A stretch of 54,778 nucleotides of DNA from Chitinophagaceae bacterium (GTDB lineage Bacteria; Bacteroidota; Bacteroidia; Chitinophagales; Chitinophagaceae): assembly GCA_947454715.1 (NCBI GenBank), contig CANGMZ010000005.1:1-54778 (forward strand), given 5' to 3'. Shown here piece by piece: positions 7,544 through 16,825 of the stretch; position 1 is the stretch's first letter, and each line of letters opens with the position of its first letter. The translations under genes and the position numbers were made by a program. The notes beneath the pieces were generated by a model. It was not told the origin of the DNA, ran no database searches, and saw only the letters and a list, made by a program, of their open reading frames with translations.

Positions 7544-10500
7544 TTAGTTTTTCGTGAACCTTGTACCTGCTATCTTATGACCATTACTGAAACAGTTAAT
7601 GATATACACACCACCTGAAAGCTGAGCTACATCTATAGCCGCCTTATTATCAACAGATTGCATTGCGGCTACCTTCTGACCAAGCATATTCATAACCTCA
7701 ACGTCTATTGAAGCAAATACTGTGGATTTAATTACCACATTTACAAAATCATTAGCCGGATTAGGGTACACTAAAAGATCTACAACATCAGTATTAATAT
7801 TCTGAATTGCGGTTGGTGTTTTCCAGTATGTTTTCTGGTTACAACCATCACGTGACGTCATTACCCAATAGGACTTAGTTGTATTATCAGGACTTGCATT
7901 TACATAATCTTGATTGATCTCACCTGTAAGTATTGTAGAATCTAGCGTAATTCCATCGTCATAACCCCACTGATAAGATGCCTCATCGTTAGGCGTACAA
8001 ACAAAGTGATCAAAGAAGTAAGTAACTGTTGGAATAGCAGAAATAGCTGTACCTACTGTAACCTCTAAGGTTACAGCATTACTACAAGCTGTGCCTACTA
8101 TACCTGCAGTGAGTGTTACAAAAGCATTACCAGACTGTGTAAAATTGACCAGTGCATATTGACTATTTACTCCTTGCGCCCAAACCTGCGAATTAGTAGC
8201 AGACCAGTTATAAGGGGCATAAGACTGTGCCGCCGCTGATGTTCCGAAGTTTTGATACATTGTACCTGAGCAAACTGATGAAGGAGACTGAGTTGTAATA
8301 ACAGGAACATTTATTGAAGGGAATAACGTAATAGCAACCTGTTGTATAAATGAACAATTATTAGCTAACAATGTATAGGAATAAACAATGACAACCGGAG
8401 CAGATAAACTACTACTCAACGAATCGTGTATAACATCAATACCTGATAATGCACCACCAGTAACACCTATTACAGGATTACGAGTCCATGTAAAAGTAGT
8501 ACCTGCTGTTAACGCTGTAGGAGCAAATGTGAATGCAATACCATTACAAATTGAATCAGTTAATATAGCCATTTTAGGCGTTGGATGAATCACAACTGAA
8601 ATATTAGCTACCGCTACACAACCACCAGCAGTTAGAGAATATATATACCCTACCGTTTTATTAACCGGAGTAGTATTATACAGCACTTCACCAATATTAT
8701 CAACACCTGCACCTGCTGCATTTGATATACCCAAAACGAATGGACGACTCCAAGCAAATGTAGTACCAGTTACTGAACTTAACGGAGTATAGCTAAATAA
8801 AGAACTATCACATATAGGAGAAGGAGTTGTAGTACTTATAAGTACAGGCACTTCGTTTACGGTAATCATCTTACTTGCAGTATCTGAACCACATGAATTT
8901 GTAACCGTATATCTTATTGTATCAATACCCGTAGTAACTCCTGTTACAATGCCACCCAATACAGTAGCATGAGTATTACTAGCACTCCATAAACCACCTA
9001 CTATAGCATCTGTTAAGGTAATATTACTACCTGCACAAACTATAGAAATGCCGGATATTGTCCCCGCGTTTGGTGATGGATTGATTGTTATTAATTTACT
9101 TGCTGTATCTGAACCGCATGTATTTGTAACTATATATCTTATTGTATCTAAACCTGCTACAACGCCGGTTACAACACCACCTATTATATTAGCATTGAAG
9201 TTTGTTGCACTCCAGTTACCACCTGTTGTAGCATCTGTTAATGTTAGCGTGCTTCCTGTACATACTAAAGACAAACCAGATATGCTACCTGCATTAGGTA
9301 ATGGATTTATAGTAACCATCTTCGTAGCGGTATCTGAACCACATGAATTTGTAACCGTATATCTTATTGTATCAATACCCGTAGTAACTCCTGTTACAAT
9401 GCCACCCAATACAGTAGCATGAGTATTATTAGCACTCCATAAACCACCTACTATAGCATCTGTTAAGGTAGTATTACTACCTGCACAAACTATAGAAATG
9501 CCGGATATTGTCCCCGCGTTTGGTGATGGATTGATTGTTATTAATTTACTTGCTGTATCTAACCCGCATGTATTTGTAACTATATATCTTATTGTATCTA
9601 ACCCTGCAACAACACCTGTCACAACACCGCCTATTACATTTGCATTGAAGTTTGTTGAACTCCAGTTACCACCTGTTGTAGCATCTGTTAATGTTAGCGT
9701 GCTTCCTGTACATACTAAAGACAACCCAGATATACTACCTGCATTAGGTAGTGGATTTACCGTAACCATCTTCGTAGCAGTATCTGAACCACATGAATTA
9801 ATAACAGTATATCTTATTGTATCAATACCCGTAGTAACTCCTGTTACAATGCCACCCAATATAGTAGCATGAGTATTACTAGCACTCCATAAACCACCTA
9901 CTATAGTATCAGTTAGCGTGATGTTCTCACCTACGCATAGAGTAGAAAAACCAGATATAGAACCCGCATTAGGTGCAGGGTTTATTGTAATTATTTTACT
10001 TGATACATTAGTTCCTGTTACATTAGTAACTGTGTACATAATCGTGTCAATACCTGTTGCAATACCTGTTACTAGTCCATTTAATACAGTAGCATGAGTA
10101 TTACTTGCACTCCAGACACCTCCTGAAGCAGTATCAGTTAATGTAATTGAGGAACCAACACATACACTATTCAAACCTCTTATTGTATCTGCATTAGGCG
10201 CAGGAGATGATAACACAGTCATTGCATCAATAGTTACAGCACCTGTTGTTGACAATGCTCTTCCAATAAGTGTATCACCAGTCCTTAGATGAATAGCACC
10301 ATTATTTGCAATAATGGTTCCGTTAAAAAAAGAATTATCATTGACATCAACTGCACCATCTACATTCCAATAAACATTGTATGCTTGTGCACCATTTTGA
10401 AGAATTACTCTTGAAAAGGTACTAGTTGACAAAGCACCATTTATATTAATTACAAAGACCGCATTACTGTTGCCTTCTGCATTAAGGTAAAGATTACCTG

Positions 10501-11524
10501 TAAACGTAGTTGCTGCATTCATGAGGTATGTATGTGGAGTAAGTACCAAATCATTCCCAAATTGAGCAGGGTATAATAACTCTATATCTGTAGGTAAAGT
10601 ATTGAGATAGGTATATACAGTCAATAAATCTGTAGCACAAGCAGCAGTAGAACCATCGGGAATGGGGTGAATTATCCCCGTTACAAACAATGGATTGAAT
10701 CCCGTTGTCAAACCAAGGTTAGTACCAACATCACCCAAAACATGCGTAACACCTGTATTAGTAACAGGACCATCTGAAGAAAATATGCCATAATGTGCTG
10801 TAGTTAATAAAGCAGGAGCCGATGGCCCAGTAAGAATGGGAGTGTTGCAACCCAATGGTGTATACCCTAGAATACCATTCAGTGTAATCGCACCTGCAAT
10901 AGCCAATGCTCTTCCTTCAAGCGTATCATTGGCACTAAGGTTAATAGCTGCATTATGCGCAACTATGGTTCCTTTCATAGATGTACCTGATGCTATGTCT
11001 ACCAATCCTTCTGTCTTCCAGAAAACATTGCAGGCTACAGCACCGTTTATCAATTTCACTTTTGATCCTGCAGCTATTGCAAAAGCACCTTGAATCTTAA
11101 AAATGAACACGGCATTTGCATTACCTTGTCCGTTTAGAATAAGATTACCATTTAAAGTTGCAGCGCTTGCAATACTGTAAATCCCCGGCAATAGAGTATC
11201 GCCATTGCCTAACAAGGAAGAAGGAAAGAATGTGGGAATAGCAGCAGCCAACTGGTTATAAGCTATCACTAAATCTGCTGAACAGATACCACTTGCACCA
11301 TCATTATCGTGCATTACACCATCTACATTGCCAAAACCTGTACTTGATCCGCTATTAGATCCTACATTACCTGTAAGATGTGATATGCCTGTATTTGTAA
11401 CAGCCCCTACTGAAGAAAATAAGACAAAGTCGGCCGCTGAGCCAAGTGTCGGAGCTTGTCCGAACACCTCACCGGGCAACGCAAAAAAAACGATTGCCGT
11501 CAGCATTTTTAAAAGTCGATTCAT
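7544..11524 (-). CDS. Giant secreted protein: two ice-binding-like domains, Ig repeats, T9SS tail
   Basis: About 1326 residues. I place the start at 11524 (MNRLLKMLTAIVFFALPGEVFG), which gives a clean signal peptide; the frame is open 31 codons further but that part has no signal character and covers the promoter. Domains: two tandem ice-binding-like (DUF3494) beta-solenoids at about 25-225 and 243-435, each with the AADF/TNTG...GNVG start, PGIYS, NGQGNANAVFIF and ending GRALAIAGAITLNG; six 75-residue Ig-like repeats at about 444-890; further PKD-like modules with Cys; and a T9SS type-A sorting domain at about 1250-1326 (VYPNPANDFVNV...GVYIINCFSNG). It should be exported through T9SS and kept at the cell surface. 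DUF3494 domains bind ice in some proteins but often serve as adhesin modules; the role here is unproven. Confidence 0.9.
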   Translation of the reverse strand: MNRLLKMLTAIVFFALPGEVFGQAPTLGSAADFVLFSSVGAVTNTGISHLTGNVGSNSGSSTGFGNVDGVMHDNDGASGICSADLVIAYNQLAAAIPTFFPSSLLGNGDTLLPGIYSIASAATLNGNLILNGQGNANAVFIFKIQGAFAIAAGSKVKLINGAVACNVFWKTEGLVDIASGTSMKGTIVAHNAAINLSANDTLEGRALAIAGAITLNGILGYTPLGCNTPILTGPSAPALLTTAHYGIFSSDGPVTNTGVTHVLGDVGTNLGLTTGFNPLFVTGIIHPIPDGSTAACATDLLTVYTYLNTLPTDIELLYPAQFGNDLVLTPHTYLMNAATTFTGNLYLNAEGNSNAVFVININGALSTSTFSRVILQNGAQAYNVYWNVDGAVDVNDNSFFNGTIIANNGAIHLRTGDTLIGRALSTTGAVTIDAMTVLSSPAPNADTIRGLNSVCVGSSITLTDTASGGVWSASNTHATVLNGLVTGIATGIDTIMYTVTNVTGTNVSSKIITINPAPNAGSISGFSTLCVGENITLTDTIVGGLWSASNTHATILGGIVTGVTTGIDTIRYTVINSCGSDTATKMVTVNPLPNAGSISGLSLVCTGSTLTLTDATTGGNWSSTNFNANVIGGVVTGVVAGLDTIRYIVTNTCGLDTASKLITINPSPNAGTISGISIVCAGSNTTLTDAIVGGLWSANNTHATVLGGIVTGVTTGIDTIRYTVTNSCGSDTATKMVTINPLPNAGSISGLSLVCTGSTLTLTDATTGGNWSATNFNANIIGGVVTGVVAGLDTIRYIVTNTCGSDTASKLITINPSPNAGTISGISIVCAGSNITLTDAIVGGLWSASNTHATVLGGIVTGVTTGIDTIRYTVTNSCGSDTASKMITVNEVPVLISTTTPSPICDSSLFSYTPLSSVTGTTFAWSRPFVLGISNAAGAGVDNIGEVLYNTTPVNKTVGYIYSLTAGGCVAVANISVVIHPTPKMAILTDSICNGIAFTFAPTALTAGTTFTWTRNPVIGVTGGALSGIDVIHDSLSSSLSAPVVIVYSYTLLANNCSFIQQVAITLFPSINVPVITTQSPSSVCSGTMYQNFGTSAAAQSYAPYNWSATNSQVWAQGVNSQYALVNFTQSGNAFVTLTAGIVGTACSNAVTLEVTVGTAISAIPTVTYFFDHFVCTPNDEASYQWGYDDGITLDSTILTGEINQDYVNASPDNTTKSYWVMTSRDGCNQKTYWKTPTAIQNINTDVVDLLVYPNPANDFVNVVIKSTVFASIDVEVMNMLGQKVAAMQSVDNKAAIDVAQLSGGVYIINCFSNGHKIAGTRFTKN
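8850..10195 (-). repeat. Six 225-bp Ig-like repeat units, with a 450-bp near-identical dimer
   Basis: Six 75-codon units encode Ig-like modules beginning NAG(S/T)ISG. Units 3-4 and 5-6 (counted from the protein N-terminus) repeat as a 450-bp dimer that differs at only a few residues (for example NWSS/NWSA, CGLD/CGSD). On the plus strand the phrase ccacatgaatttgtaacc appears at about 8889 and 9339, 450 bases apart, and a diverged copy lies near 9789. Confidence 0.85.
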
Positions 11525-11563
11525 AAATTTTATATTAATGCGTAAAGAATTAATTTTCATACG

Positions 11564-11593
11564 CAAGAATATAATTTCTAAATATCGTGCCAA
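11564..11593 (-). promoter_or_regulatory. Promoter of the giant secreted protein
   Basis: On the minus strand TTG (11591-11593) and TATTCTTG (11564-11571) are separated by 19 bases, close to the Bacteroidota consensus TTTG-N19-TAnnTTTG (one mismatch in the -7 box). It supports the start at 11524, giving a leader of about 35 bases. Confidence 0.45.
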
Positions 11594-11713
11594 TGGCGGA
11601 TATTTTGCATCGACCAATAACTTTCAGAGCAATATTTATGTTCAAATCTGATTATAATGCTACCAGATATTTGCTATGCCGTCATCAATTGTTAATTAAG
11701 AACGATTTAAGTA

Positions 11714-12466
11714 TTATATTTTGGGGCTGCTTCCTTTATATTTCCCTGAGAAATGATAACGGAACGGTAAACACATTATAGCCCAAAACATCTCTATTGA
11801 ACTTTTCCCTAATCGTATCGTAGAAATATTATTACCTTCAAACTCAACTGGAAGTCTTTTAAAGTCGAACTCATATTTGTAGCAGATATATAGTATCTCA
11901 ACATCAAAGGCAAAACCGTCAATTTGCGATCTTGAAAAAAGAAAATCAGCAGCGTGTGCTCTGAATCCTTTCAAACCACATTGAGTATCGTTCACACCAG
12001 TAACCACATACCTTGAAATGATAAATGTAAATATTTGGCTTGATAATTTCCTCATAAACCCTCGCTGCAAAAGATATTGGGAATTCTCTGATTTTCTGTT
12101 ACCGATGCAAACATCAAATTCTTTAAAATCGAGGTAATAAAAAATTCTTTCAATTGCGGGGAAACCAAAAGGTATATCTGCATCTGTAAAGATCCTGTAT
12201 TTACCTTTCGCAGCTAACATTCCAGCTCTTACTGCATAACCTTTGCCTTTATTTTGACCATACTCTAATAGTTCAATAGAGTTATCTTTCCCGTTAATAT
12301 ATTGCTCAATAACAGCCTTCGTTTTGTCTTTACTTCCGTCATCAACAATTATTATTTGAGTATTATGTGGGAACTCTTTTTTCCATTCAGTAATACGGGT
12401 AAGCGTATCCAAAATAAAAATTTCAGCATTATAAACAGGAACAATCAAACTAAGTACTACCTCCAT
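11714..12466 (-). CDS. Glycosyltransferase family 2 (polyprenyl-phosphate sugar synthase-like)
   Basis: A 250-residue GT2 enzyme, most like dolichyl/undecaprenyl-phosphate glucose or mannose synthases. The GT-A fold begins SLIVPVYNAEIFI; IIIVDDGSKDKTK (about residues 38-50) binds the nucleotide; YRIFTDADIPFGF (about 90-102) holds the metal-binding DxD-type motif; NDTQCGLKGFRA (about 155-166) is typical of the ALG5/DPM1 group. No transmembrane tail is seen, so it acts at the cytoplasmic membrane face. It starts 18 bases after the GT-C-like membrane protein gene on the same strand, which suggests that it makes the lipid-linked sugar donor for that protein. The sugar is not predictable. Confidence 0.88.
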   Translation of the reverse strand: MEVVLSLIVPVYNAEIFILDTLTRITEWKKEFPHNTQIIIVDDGSKDKTKAVIEQYINGKDNSIELLEYGQNKGKGYAVRAGMLAAKGKYRIFTDADIPFGFPAIERIFYYLDFKEFDVCIGNRKSENSQYLLQRGFMRKLSSQIFTFIISRYVVTGVNDTQCGLKGFRAHAADFLFSRSQIDGFAFDVEILYICYKYEFDFKRLPVEFEGNNISTIRLGKSSIEMFWAIMCLPFRYHFSGKYKGSSPKI

Positions 12467-12484
12467 ATATTCAACAGTGTTGTA

Positions 12485-14296
12485 TTAACTTTTTTTATGA
12501 AAATATACTTTTAACATTGATTTTGTATTCGGACAATATATTTGGTCAACAAACAAATAGTCATCTGGGAAAACTACTCCTTTGATCTTCATTGCGGCTA
12601 CTAAATTCAGATCAAGTGGCAAATCATCGGTTACCATAATAACTGGTGGAAACTTCTGATAGTCAAACAACTCCAATCCAGAAATATCTCTTTTTGCATT
12701 GTAAAATAAAGGTACACCAGGAGAAATTCCATCAACCGCGTAAATAATTCCAGGTATATAATAACCTAAAATAGGATACCCCTTTGGAAAATTGTTTTTC
12801 TTTAAAATTTCGTAAACACCTGTAAAAAATCTCTTTTCGGCTGTGTCAACATATATCCCATTTAATACTGGTATTGTAGTAATTTTTTCAGTTTGCTGAA
12901 AAAAAGTGGCTTTATTTTTTCCTAAAGCGGCATAGTATGGATGATATATTGTGCCATCTGCAACTTGTGAACATGTTATAAAAACCGGTACTAATACAAA
13001 TAACGAAAGGACGAATGAGCTCTTAATAACTCGTGATAAATAAAAAATAAATATTAAAATTATACCAAACCACACCCCTGCATGCATAAGAATATTTAAA
13101 AATATAGGATTTGCAGTTCCAAATGCGCCCATTACCGGAGTACCCAACAACAATAATATAACAATAAAATTATTATAATTATTTTTAATTACATGTGCGT
13201 AGCTATTCATTCCCTTTATCCTGAACCAGAATATTAATGATAACTGAGTTACGAGTACGACAACGTAGAAATAAGCATTTGTCCAAGAGGGATTCGCAAA
13301 AACACCACAGTAAAATTTGTATCTAACGATTTGATAAATAGAAAATATACTTAAAAAAACTATTGATACTATTTTCAAGAATTTTTTATCACCTCTGTAT
13401 TTAAGTGGTAATTTAGTCTGAATGGATATAAAAAAAGGAAACAATAAAATCCATAAATAATTTCTAACCAAATAATATATAAGATCAAAAATGTTTTTTA
13501 GATATCGTTTTAAAAGTAAATCAGGAGCATGATCGGATAACATTACATACTCAATTTTAAAATTTTTGATCCAAAGCTGATAATCCTGAAAAAATAATAT
13601 ATATATCGAAAACCCAATTAAACACCCAAGGAAAAGTGATGACAATAAATATATATTTTCGCTTATTTTTTTCTTCCCATAGAGTAGAATAAACAAAGAA
13701 TAAATAAACAACTGCAATATTCCTGTAGAAAATTTAGTAAAGAAACTAAATGCACATAATATTCCTATTAATAATATTAGTGTCAGAGAAATTGGCTGAA
13801 TAACTTTTTTAGGATAAAACGAGATTGCAAATAAGATAAACCCTGCACAAGCCTCTAAATAGAAATTTGTCAAGGTATTATTATGTATTGTTGTAATGCC
13901 AGCACTATAATATAAAAGGCTTCCTATTGTAATGAATATAAAAATAAAAAAAAATGAACTATAAACTTTTGTTGTATTAAAGTTAGCCTTCAGCCATTTA
14001 TACAATCCAATAGAAAATATTAAAGACGATAGCAATGTTAAAGTTAATGCCATCCATCTATATGAAATTATTCCCGGCTCTAGCCAATCAGTTAATTTCG
14101 TTATGATTATGTGATAGTTATATATACCACCCCGATAAATATCAACATGCTTAAATGTAAGTAAGAACCCGCCTTCATCTGTAATATCGAAACTCTTGTT
14201 GAAACCTACAATGATAATCCCAACTGTAAATAATAACAGTATCAGGCAATACAAAATTAAAATATTATTTATTTTTATATTTTTGTTAATCATCAT
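12485..14296 (-). CDS. Polytopic membrane protein, GT-C glycosyltransferase-like
   Basis: A 603-residue protein with about 11-13 hydrophobic segments. After the first segment (ILILYCLILLLFTVGIIIVGF) comes FDITDEGGFLL, an acidic first-loop motif like the DE/DxD catalytic site of GT-C enzymes, which use polyprenyl-phosphate sugars on the periplasmic side. The C-terminal 120 residues (after FVLVPVFITCSQV) are soluble and probably periplasmic. Family membership is inferred from architecture; I see no family-specific signature. It precedes the GT2 gene with an 18-base gap, making a donor synthase/transferase pair. The sequence is markedly AT-rich, with many Lys, Ile, Asn and Phe codons, unlike the flanking redox and efflux genes. 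Confidence 0.7.
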   Translation of the reverse strand: MMINKNIKINNILILYCLILLLFTVGIIIVGFNKSFDITDEGGFLLTFKHVDIYRGGIYNYHIIITKLTDWLEPGIISYRWMALTLTLLSSLIFSIGLYKWLKANFNTTKVYSSFFFIFIFITIGSLLYYSAGITTIHNNTLTNFYLEACAGFILFAISFYPKKVIQPISLTLILLIGILCAFSFFTKFSTGILQLFIYSLFILLYGKKKISENIYLLSSLFLGCLIGFSIYILFFQDYQLWIKNFKIEYVMLSDHAPDLLLKRYLKNIFDLIYYLVRNYLWILLFPFFISIQTKLPLKYRGDKKFLKIVSIVFLSIFSIYQIVRYKFYCGVFANPSWTNAYFYVVVLVTQLSLIFWFRIKGMNSYAHVIKNNYNNFIVILLLLGTPVMGAFGTANPIFLNILMHAGVWFGIILIFIFYLSRVIKSSFVLSLFVLVPVFITCSQVADGTIYHPYYAALGKNKATFFQQTEKITTIPVLNGIYVDTAEKRFFTGVYEILKKNNFPKGYPILGYYIPGIIYAVDGISPGVPLFYNAKRDISGLELFDYQKFPPVIMVTDDLPLDLNLVAAMKIKGVVFPDDYLFVDQIYCPNTKSMLKVYFHKKS

Positions 14297-14437
14297 TAAC
14301 TTGATTTCATAACAAAATTAGTCAAAATAATCACTTCTTCTAGTATTCTTATTAACTTAACCTAATGTGGTATTGGACAAAAAGCTAACTGTCAAATTAT
14401 ACACTTTTAGAATTGTACTAAATCAGTATATTGCGAC

Positions 14438-14467
14438 TGCGTTAGTGAATTACAATTCACTAACGCA
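14438..14467. promoter_or_regulatory. Perfect 14-bp palindrome upstream of acyltransferase
   Basis: TGCGTTAGTGAATT (14438-14451) is exactly complementary to AATTCACTAACGCA (14454-14467), with two bases between. It ends 19 bases before the ATG at 14487. No T-tract follows, so it is either an operator or a leader hairpin covering the translation start region. Confidence 0.5.
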
Positions 14468-14486
14468 CTACATAAGTTCAATAAAT

Positions 14487-15536
14487 ATGCAAAAAAAGCA
14501 ACAAGAAAAAAATTTACATTGGGCTGATAACATGAGAGCCCTTGCAACTATAAGTGTTGTTCTTCTTCATACTGCCGCTGGAATGCTCTATAAATATGGT
14601 TCAATACCTAACCACGATTGGAATATTGGTAATGCTTATGATAGTATAGTCCGCTTTTGTGTGCCATTATTTTTGATGATATCTGGTGCGCTTTTGCTAC
14701 CAAAGGAATATGACATTATTGATTTTTTAAAAAAAAGAGTAAGTAGAATTATTCTACCATTTCTGTTTTGGAGTATTTTCTACATTGCATACGATTTAAG
14801 AGAAAGCTTTATAGGTGCAAATCAACCAGGTGTTCTCTCTATCATAAAAAAATCGGTAACACTGTTAATACAAGGAAGTTCTTTTCACTTTTGGTACGTA
14901 TATATGATCATTGGCGTGTACATGTTTATCCCAATAATTGGTCATTGGGTTAGAAATTGTAAGCAAAAAGAAATATTGTACTTTCTGATTGTCTGGTCGT
15001 GTACACTGTTTTTCAATTTACCTATTATTTCAAATTATAAAATTCCAATTGAAATCTCATATTTTACTGGGTACATTGGATATGTAGTTCTAGGATATTA
15101 CCTATCAATGCAATCGTATACTAACATAAAAAAAATAAAAATCATTGCAATTCTACTTATCATTAGTGGAATTGGATCAACATTTCTAGGAACAGCAATA
15201 GCATCTAATCATTATCATAAATTTTATGACATTTTGTACAACTACCTTACTCTTAACGTAATGATTTCTGCTGTGGGAGTTTTTTTATTAGTTAAAAATA
15301 TAGAAGTTGTCAACCCAATAATTATTAAAATACGTGATTATATAGGCAAGTACAGTTATGGTATTTATTTATCACACATGCTTTTCATTTATTCACTTGA
15401 TAAAATCGGAATATCATGGGGGTTATTCACGCCTATCATCGGTATCCCAATTTCTGCCTTTCTTTGCCTTTCAATTTCATCATTTGTAGTTTTTATTGTC
15501 AATAAACTACCCGGAGGAAAATACATATCTGGGTAA
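14487..15536 (+). CDS. Acyltransferase 3 family membrane protein
   Basis: About 349 residues from the ATG at 14487; a GTG start at 14367 would add 40 residues with no family resemblance and would run through a perfect palindrome. It is an OafA/WecH-type membrane acyltransferase that transfers acetyl or other acyl groups to a surface polysaccharide. HWADNMRALATISVVLLHTAAGM in the first segment contains the conserved Arg and the His of the R-A-x(n)-H catalytic motif; CVPLFLMISGALLLPKEYD follows, typical for the family, and about ten hydrophobic helices make up the rest. It stands between the GT-C/GT2 pair and the rhomboid gene, in the AT-rich glycan region. Confidence 0.9.
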   Translation: MQKKQQEKNLHWADNMRALATISVVLLHTAAGMLYKYGSIPNHDWNIGNAYDSIVRFCVPLFLMISGALLLPKEYDIIDFLKKRVSRIILPFLFWSIFYIAYDLRESFIGANQPGVLSIIKKSVTLLIQGSSFHFWYVYMIIGVYMFIPIIGHWVRNCKQKEILYFLIVWSCTLFFNLPIISNYKIPIEISYFTGYIGYVVLGYYLSMQSYTNIKKIKIIAILLIISGIGSTFLGTAIASNHYHKFYDILYNYLTLNVMISAVGVFLLVKNIEVVNPIIIKIRDYIGKYSYGIYLSHMLFIYSLDKIGISWGLFTPIIGIPISAFLCLSISSFVVFIVNKLPGGKYISG

Positions 15537-15627
15537 ATCTAAATACAAATTTTATTTTTTCATACTTATTCAATAACTGCAATCATTAGGGCTACTACAT
15601 TAAATTAATAATAAAACTCCAGTATAG

Positions 15628-16605
15628 TTAATTTCTGCTTTTTTTGAAGTGTCGCCCTAGTATAAGATAATACATATAGCCAATAATAAAACCACTCAGC
15701 AAACCACCTATATGTGCTGCATTATCTGTATTCCCTTGTAGTCCCATCATAAGATTAAAAACAATAAAAAATAAAATACTGCGAAGCATAGTTTTACGCA
15801 TCGTCTTTTTAATATACTTTGTTGTCAGTAGGGAAAGAAAAACACCATACATGCCAAATATAGCTCCTGATGCACCTACACCAACGCTATTAGGGTGTAT
15901 TGCTATACTTGCAAGCCCTGCACATACACCTGTGAGTAAGTATGCTGATGCATAACGGAGTTTACCAATTAGTGGTTCCAAGAACATACCTATATATAGT
16001 AGTGCAAAACTGTTTCCTAAAAGATGCATAACGCCACCATGCAAAAACATATATGTGACTAACCTCCACCACTCACCCTCAACAACTGCAGGCTTAAAAT
16101 TACCGCCCCATTTCAGCAGACTTTGAACATCTGGGTGAATGGGTGAAATACCTACAATTAACATCGCAACTAACACGAATACATTAGCATATAATATAAG
16201 TGGGGTAACTAAATAACTTTTTGAGGGGATAAGTGCACCATATTTTTCTCTGTTCGTGGGATGTAAATTCCTATCTGCTTCTTCTTGTTCTGCAATTATT
16301 TTATTAACTATAGAAATGTAGCGGTGAATATATGTACGAGGAGATAAATGACCCAATACTGAGTTATCATTTACATGGGCAGAGATCAAGACCTTCTTAT
16401 TTTTTATCGATATTTCAATTTTATAAACTATGTAAAATTCCTCAGGCTGAAAATACCAAGTAATAGAAGTTGCGTCTACGGCTACAATATTCCACTGCAA
16501 GAATAATGCAGCTTTTTGTGCAACAGCAAAATATTGAGCTGGTGTTAGCCTATGCATAGACAACTCCTCCACATACTCTTTTCGACCTTCTAATTCCATC
16601 AACAA
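15628..16605 (-). CDS. Rhomboid-family intramembrane serine protease
   Basis: A 325-residue membrane protease. Residues 1 to about 130 form a soluble cytoplasmic domain with no family I recognise (beta strands such as YIVYKIEISIKNKKVLISAHV). The rhomboid core follows with six or seven helices: WWRLVTYMFLHGG, then His194 and Asn198 in MHLLGN for the oxyanion region, the catalytic serine in GASGAIFG (Ser246) and the catalytic histidine in AHIGGLLSG (His298). The dyad is complete, so it should be active. Substrates are unknown; it may be unrelated to the glycan genes on either side, being the only gene on the minus strand between two acyltransferases. Confidence 0.93.
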   Translation of the reverse strand: MLMELEGRKEYVEELSMHRLTPAQYFAVAQKAALFLQWNIVAVDATSITWYFQPEEFYIVYKIEISIKNKKVLISAHVNDNSVLGHLSPRTYIHRYISIVNKIIAEQEEADRNLHPTNREKYGALIPSKSYLVTPLILYANVFVLVAMLIVGISPIHPDVQSLLKWGGNFKPAVVEGEWWRLVTYMFLHGGVMHLLGNSFALLYIGMFLEPLIGKLRYASAYLLTGVCAGLASIAIHPNSVGVGASGAIFGMYGVFLSLLTTKYIKKTMRKTMLRSILFFIVFNLMMGLQGNTDNAAHIGGLLSGFIIGYMYYLILGRHFKKSRN

Positions 16606-16714
16606 AAATTTTAAGTGAAGTTATAGCAGAGCCCAAAACAACAATATCGTATAAACTTATAGATGAATTGTAAAAGTTGATATTGTATTTTTAAAAAGAA
16701 TGACACAAAAAACA

Positions 16715-16747
16715 TTAATTTATAATGCACTATTAATTATAAATTAA
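16715..16747. promoter_or_regulatory. 12-bp AT-rich dyad upstream of acyltransferase
   Basis: TTAATTTATAAT (16715-16726) pairs exactly with ATTATAAATTAA (16736-16747), 9-base spacer. It lies between the divergent rhomboid and acyltransferase genes, 15 bases upstream of the -33 box at 16762. Candidate operator. Confidence 0.4.
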
Positions 16748-16761
16748 CTAGCGAGTTAGAT

Positions 16762-16792
16762 TTTGGTTTAAGTTGTTTAATGATTACTTTTG
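16762..16792 (+). promoter_or_regulatory. Bacteroidota-type promoter
   Basis: TTTG (16762-16765), 19-base spacer, TACTTTTG (16785-16792): an exact match to TTTG-N19-TAnnTTTG. It should drive the acyltransferase gene at 16826 with a leader of about 28 bases. Confidence 0.65.
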
Positions 16793-16825
16793 ACGATTAG
16801 GAATAAATGTATCTAATAAAACATT

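Noticed and set aside
9048-9872. Two 124-codon plus-strand open frames that look like a duplicated gene pair
   Set aside because: They are the reverse complement of the duplicated Ig-like units; the minus-strand protein explains the sequence fully.
8850-10195. CRISPR-like or satellite periodicity
   Set aside because: The 225/450-bp period is in frame with 75-residue Ig-like protein modules, with no short direct repeats and spacers.
11525-11617. Upstream extension of the giant secreted protein by 31 codons
   Set aside because: The extension covers the promoter and lacks signal-peptide character; the ATG at 11524 gives a clean signal peptide.
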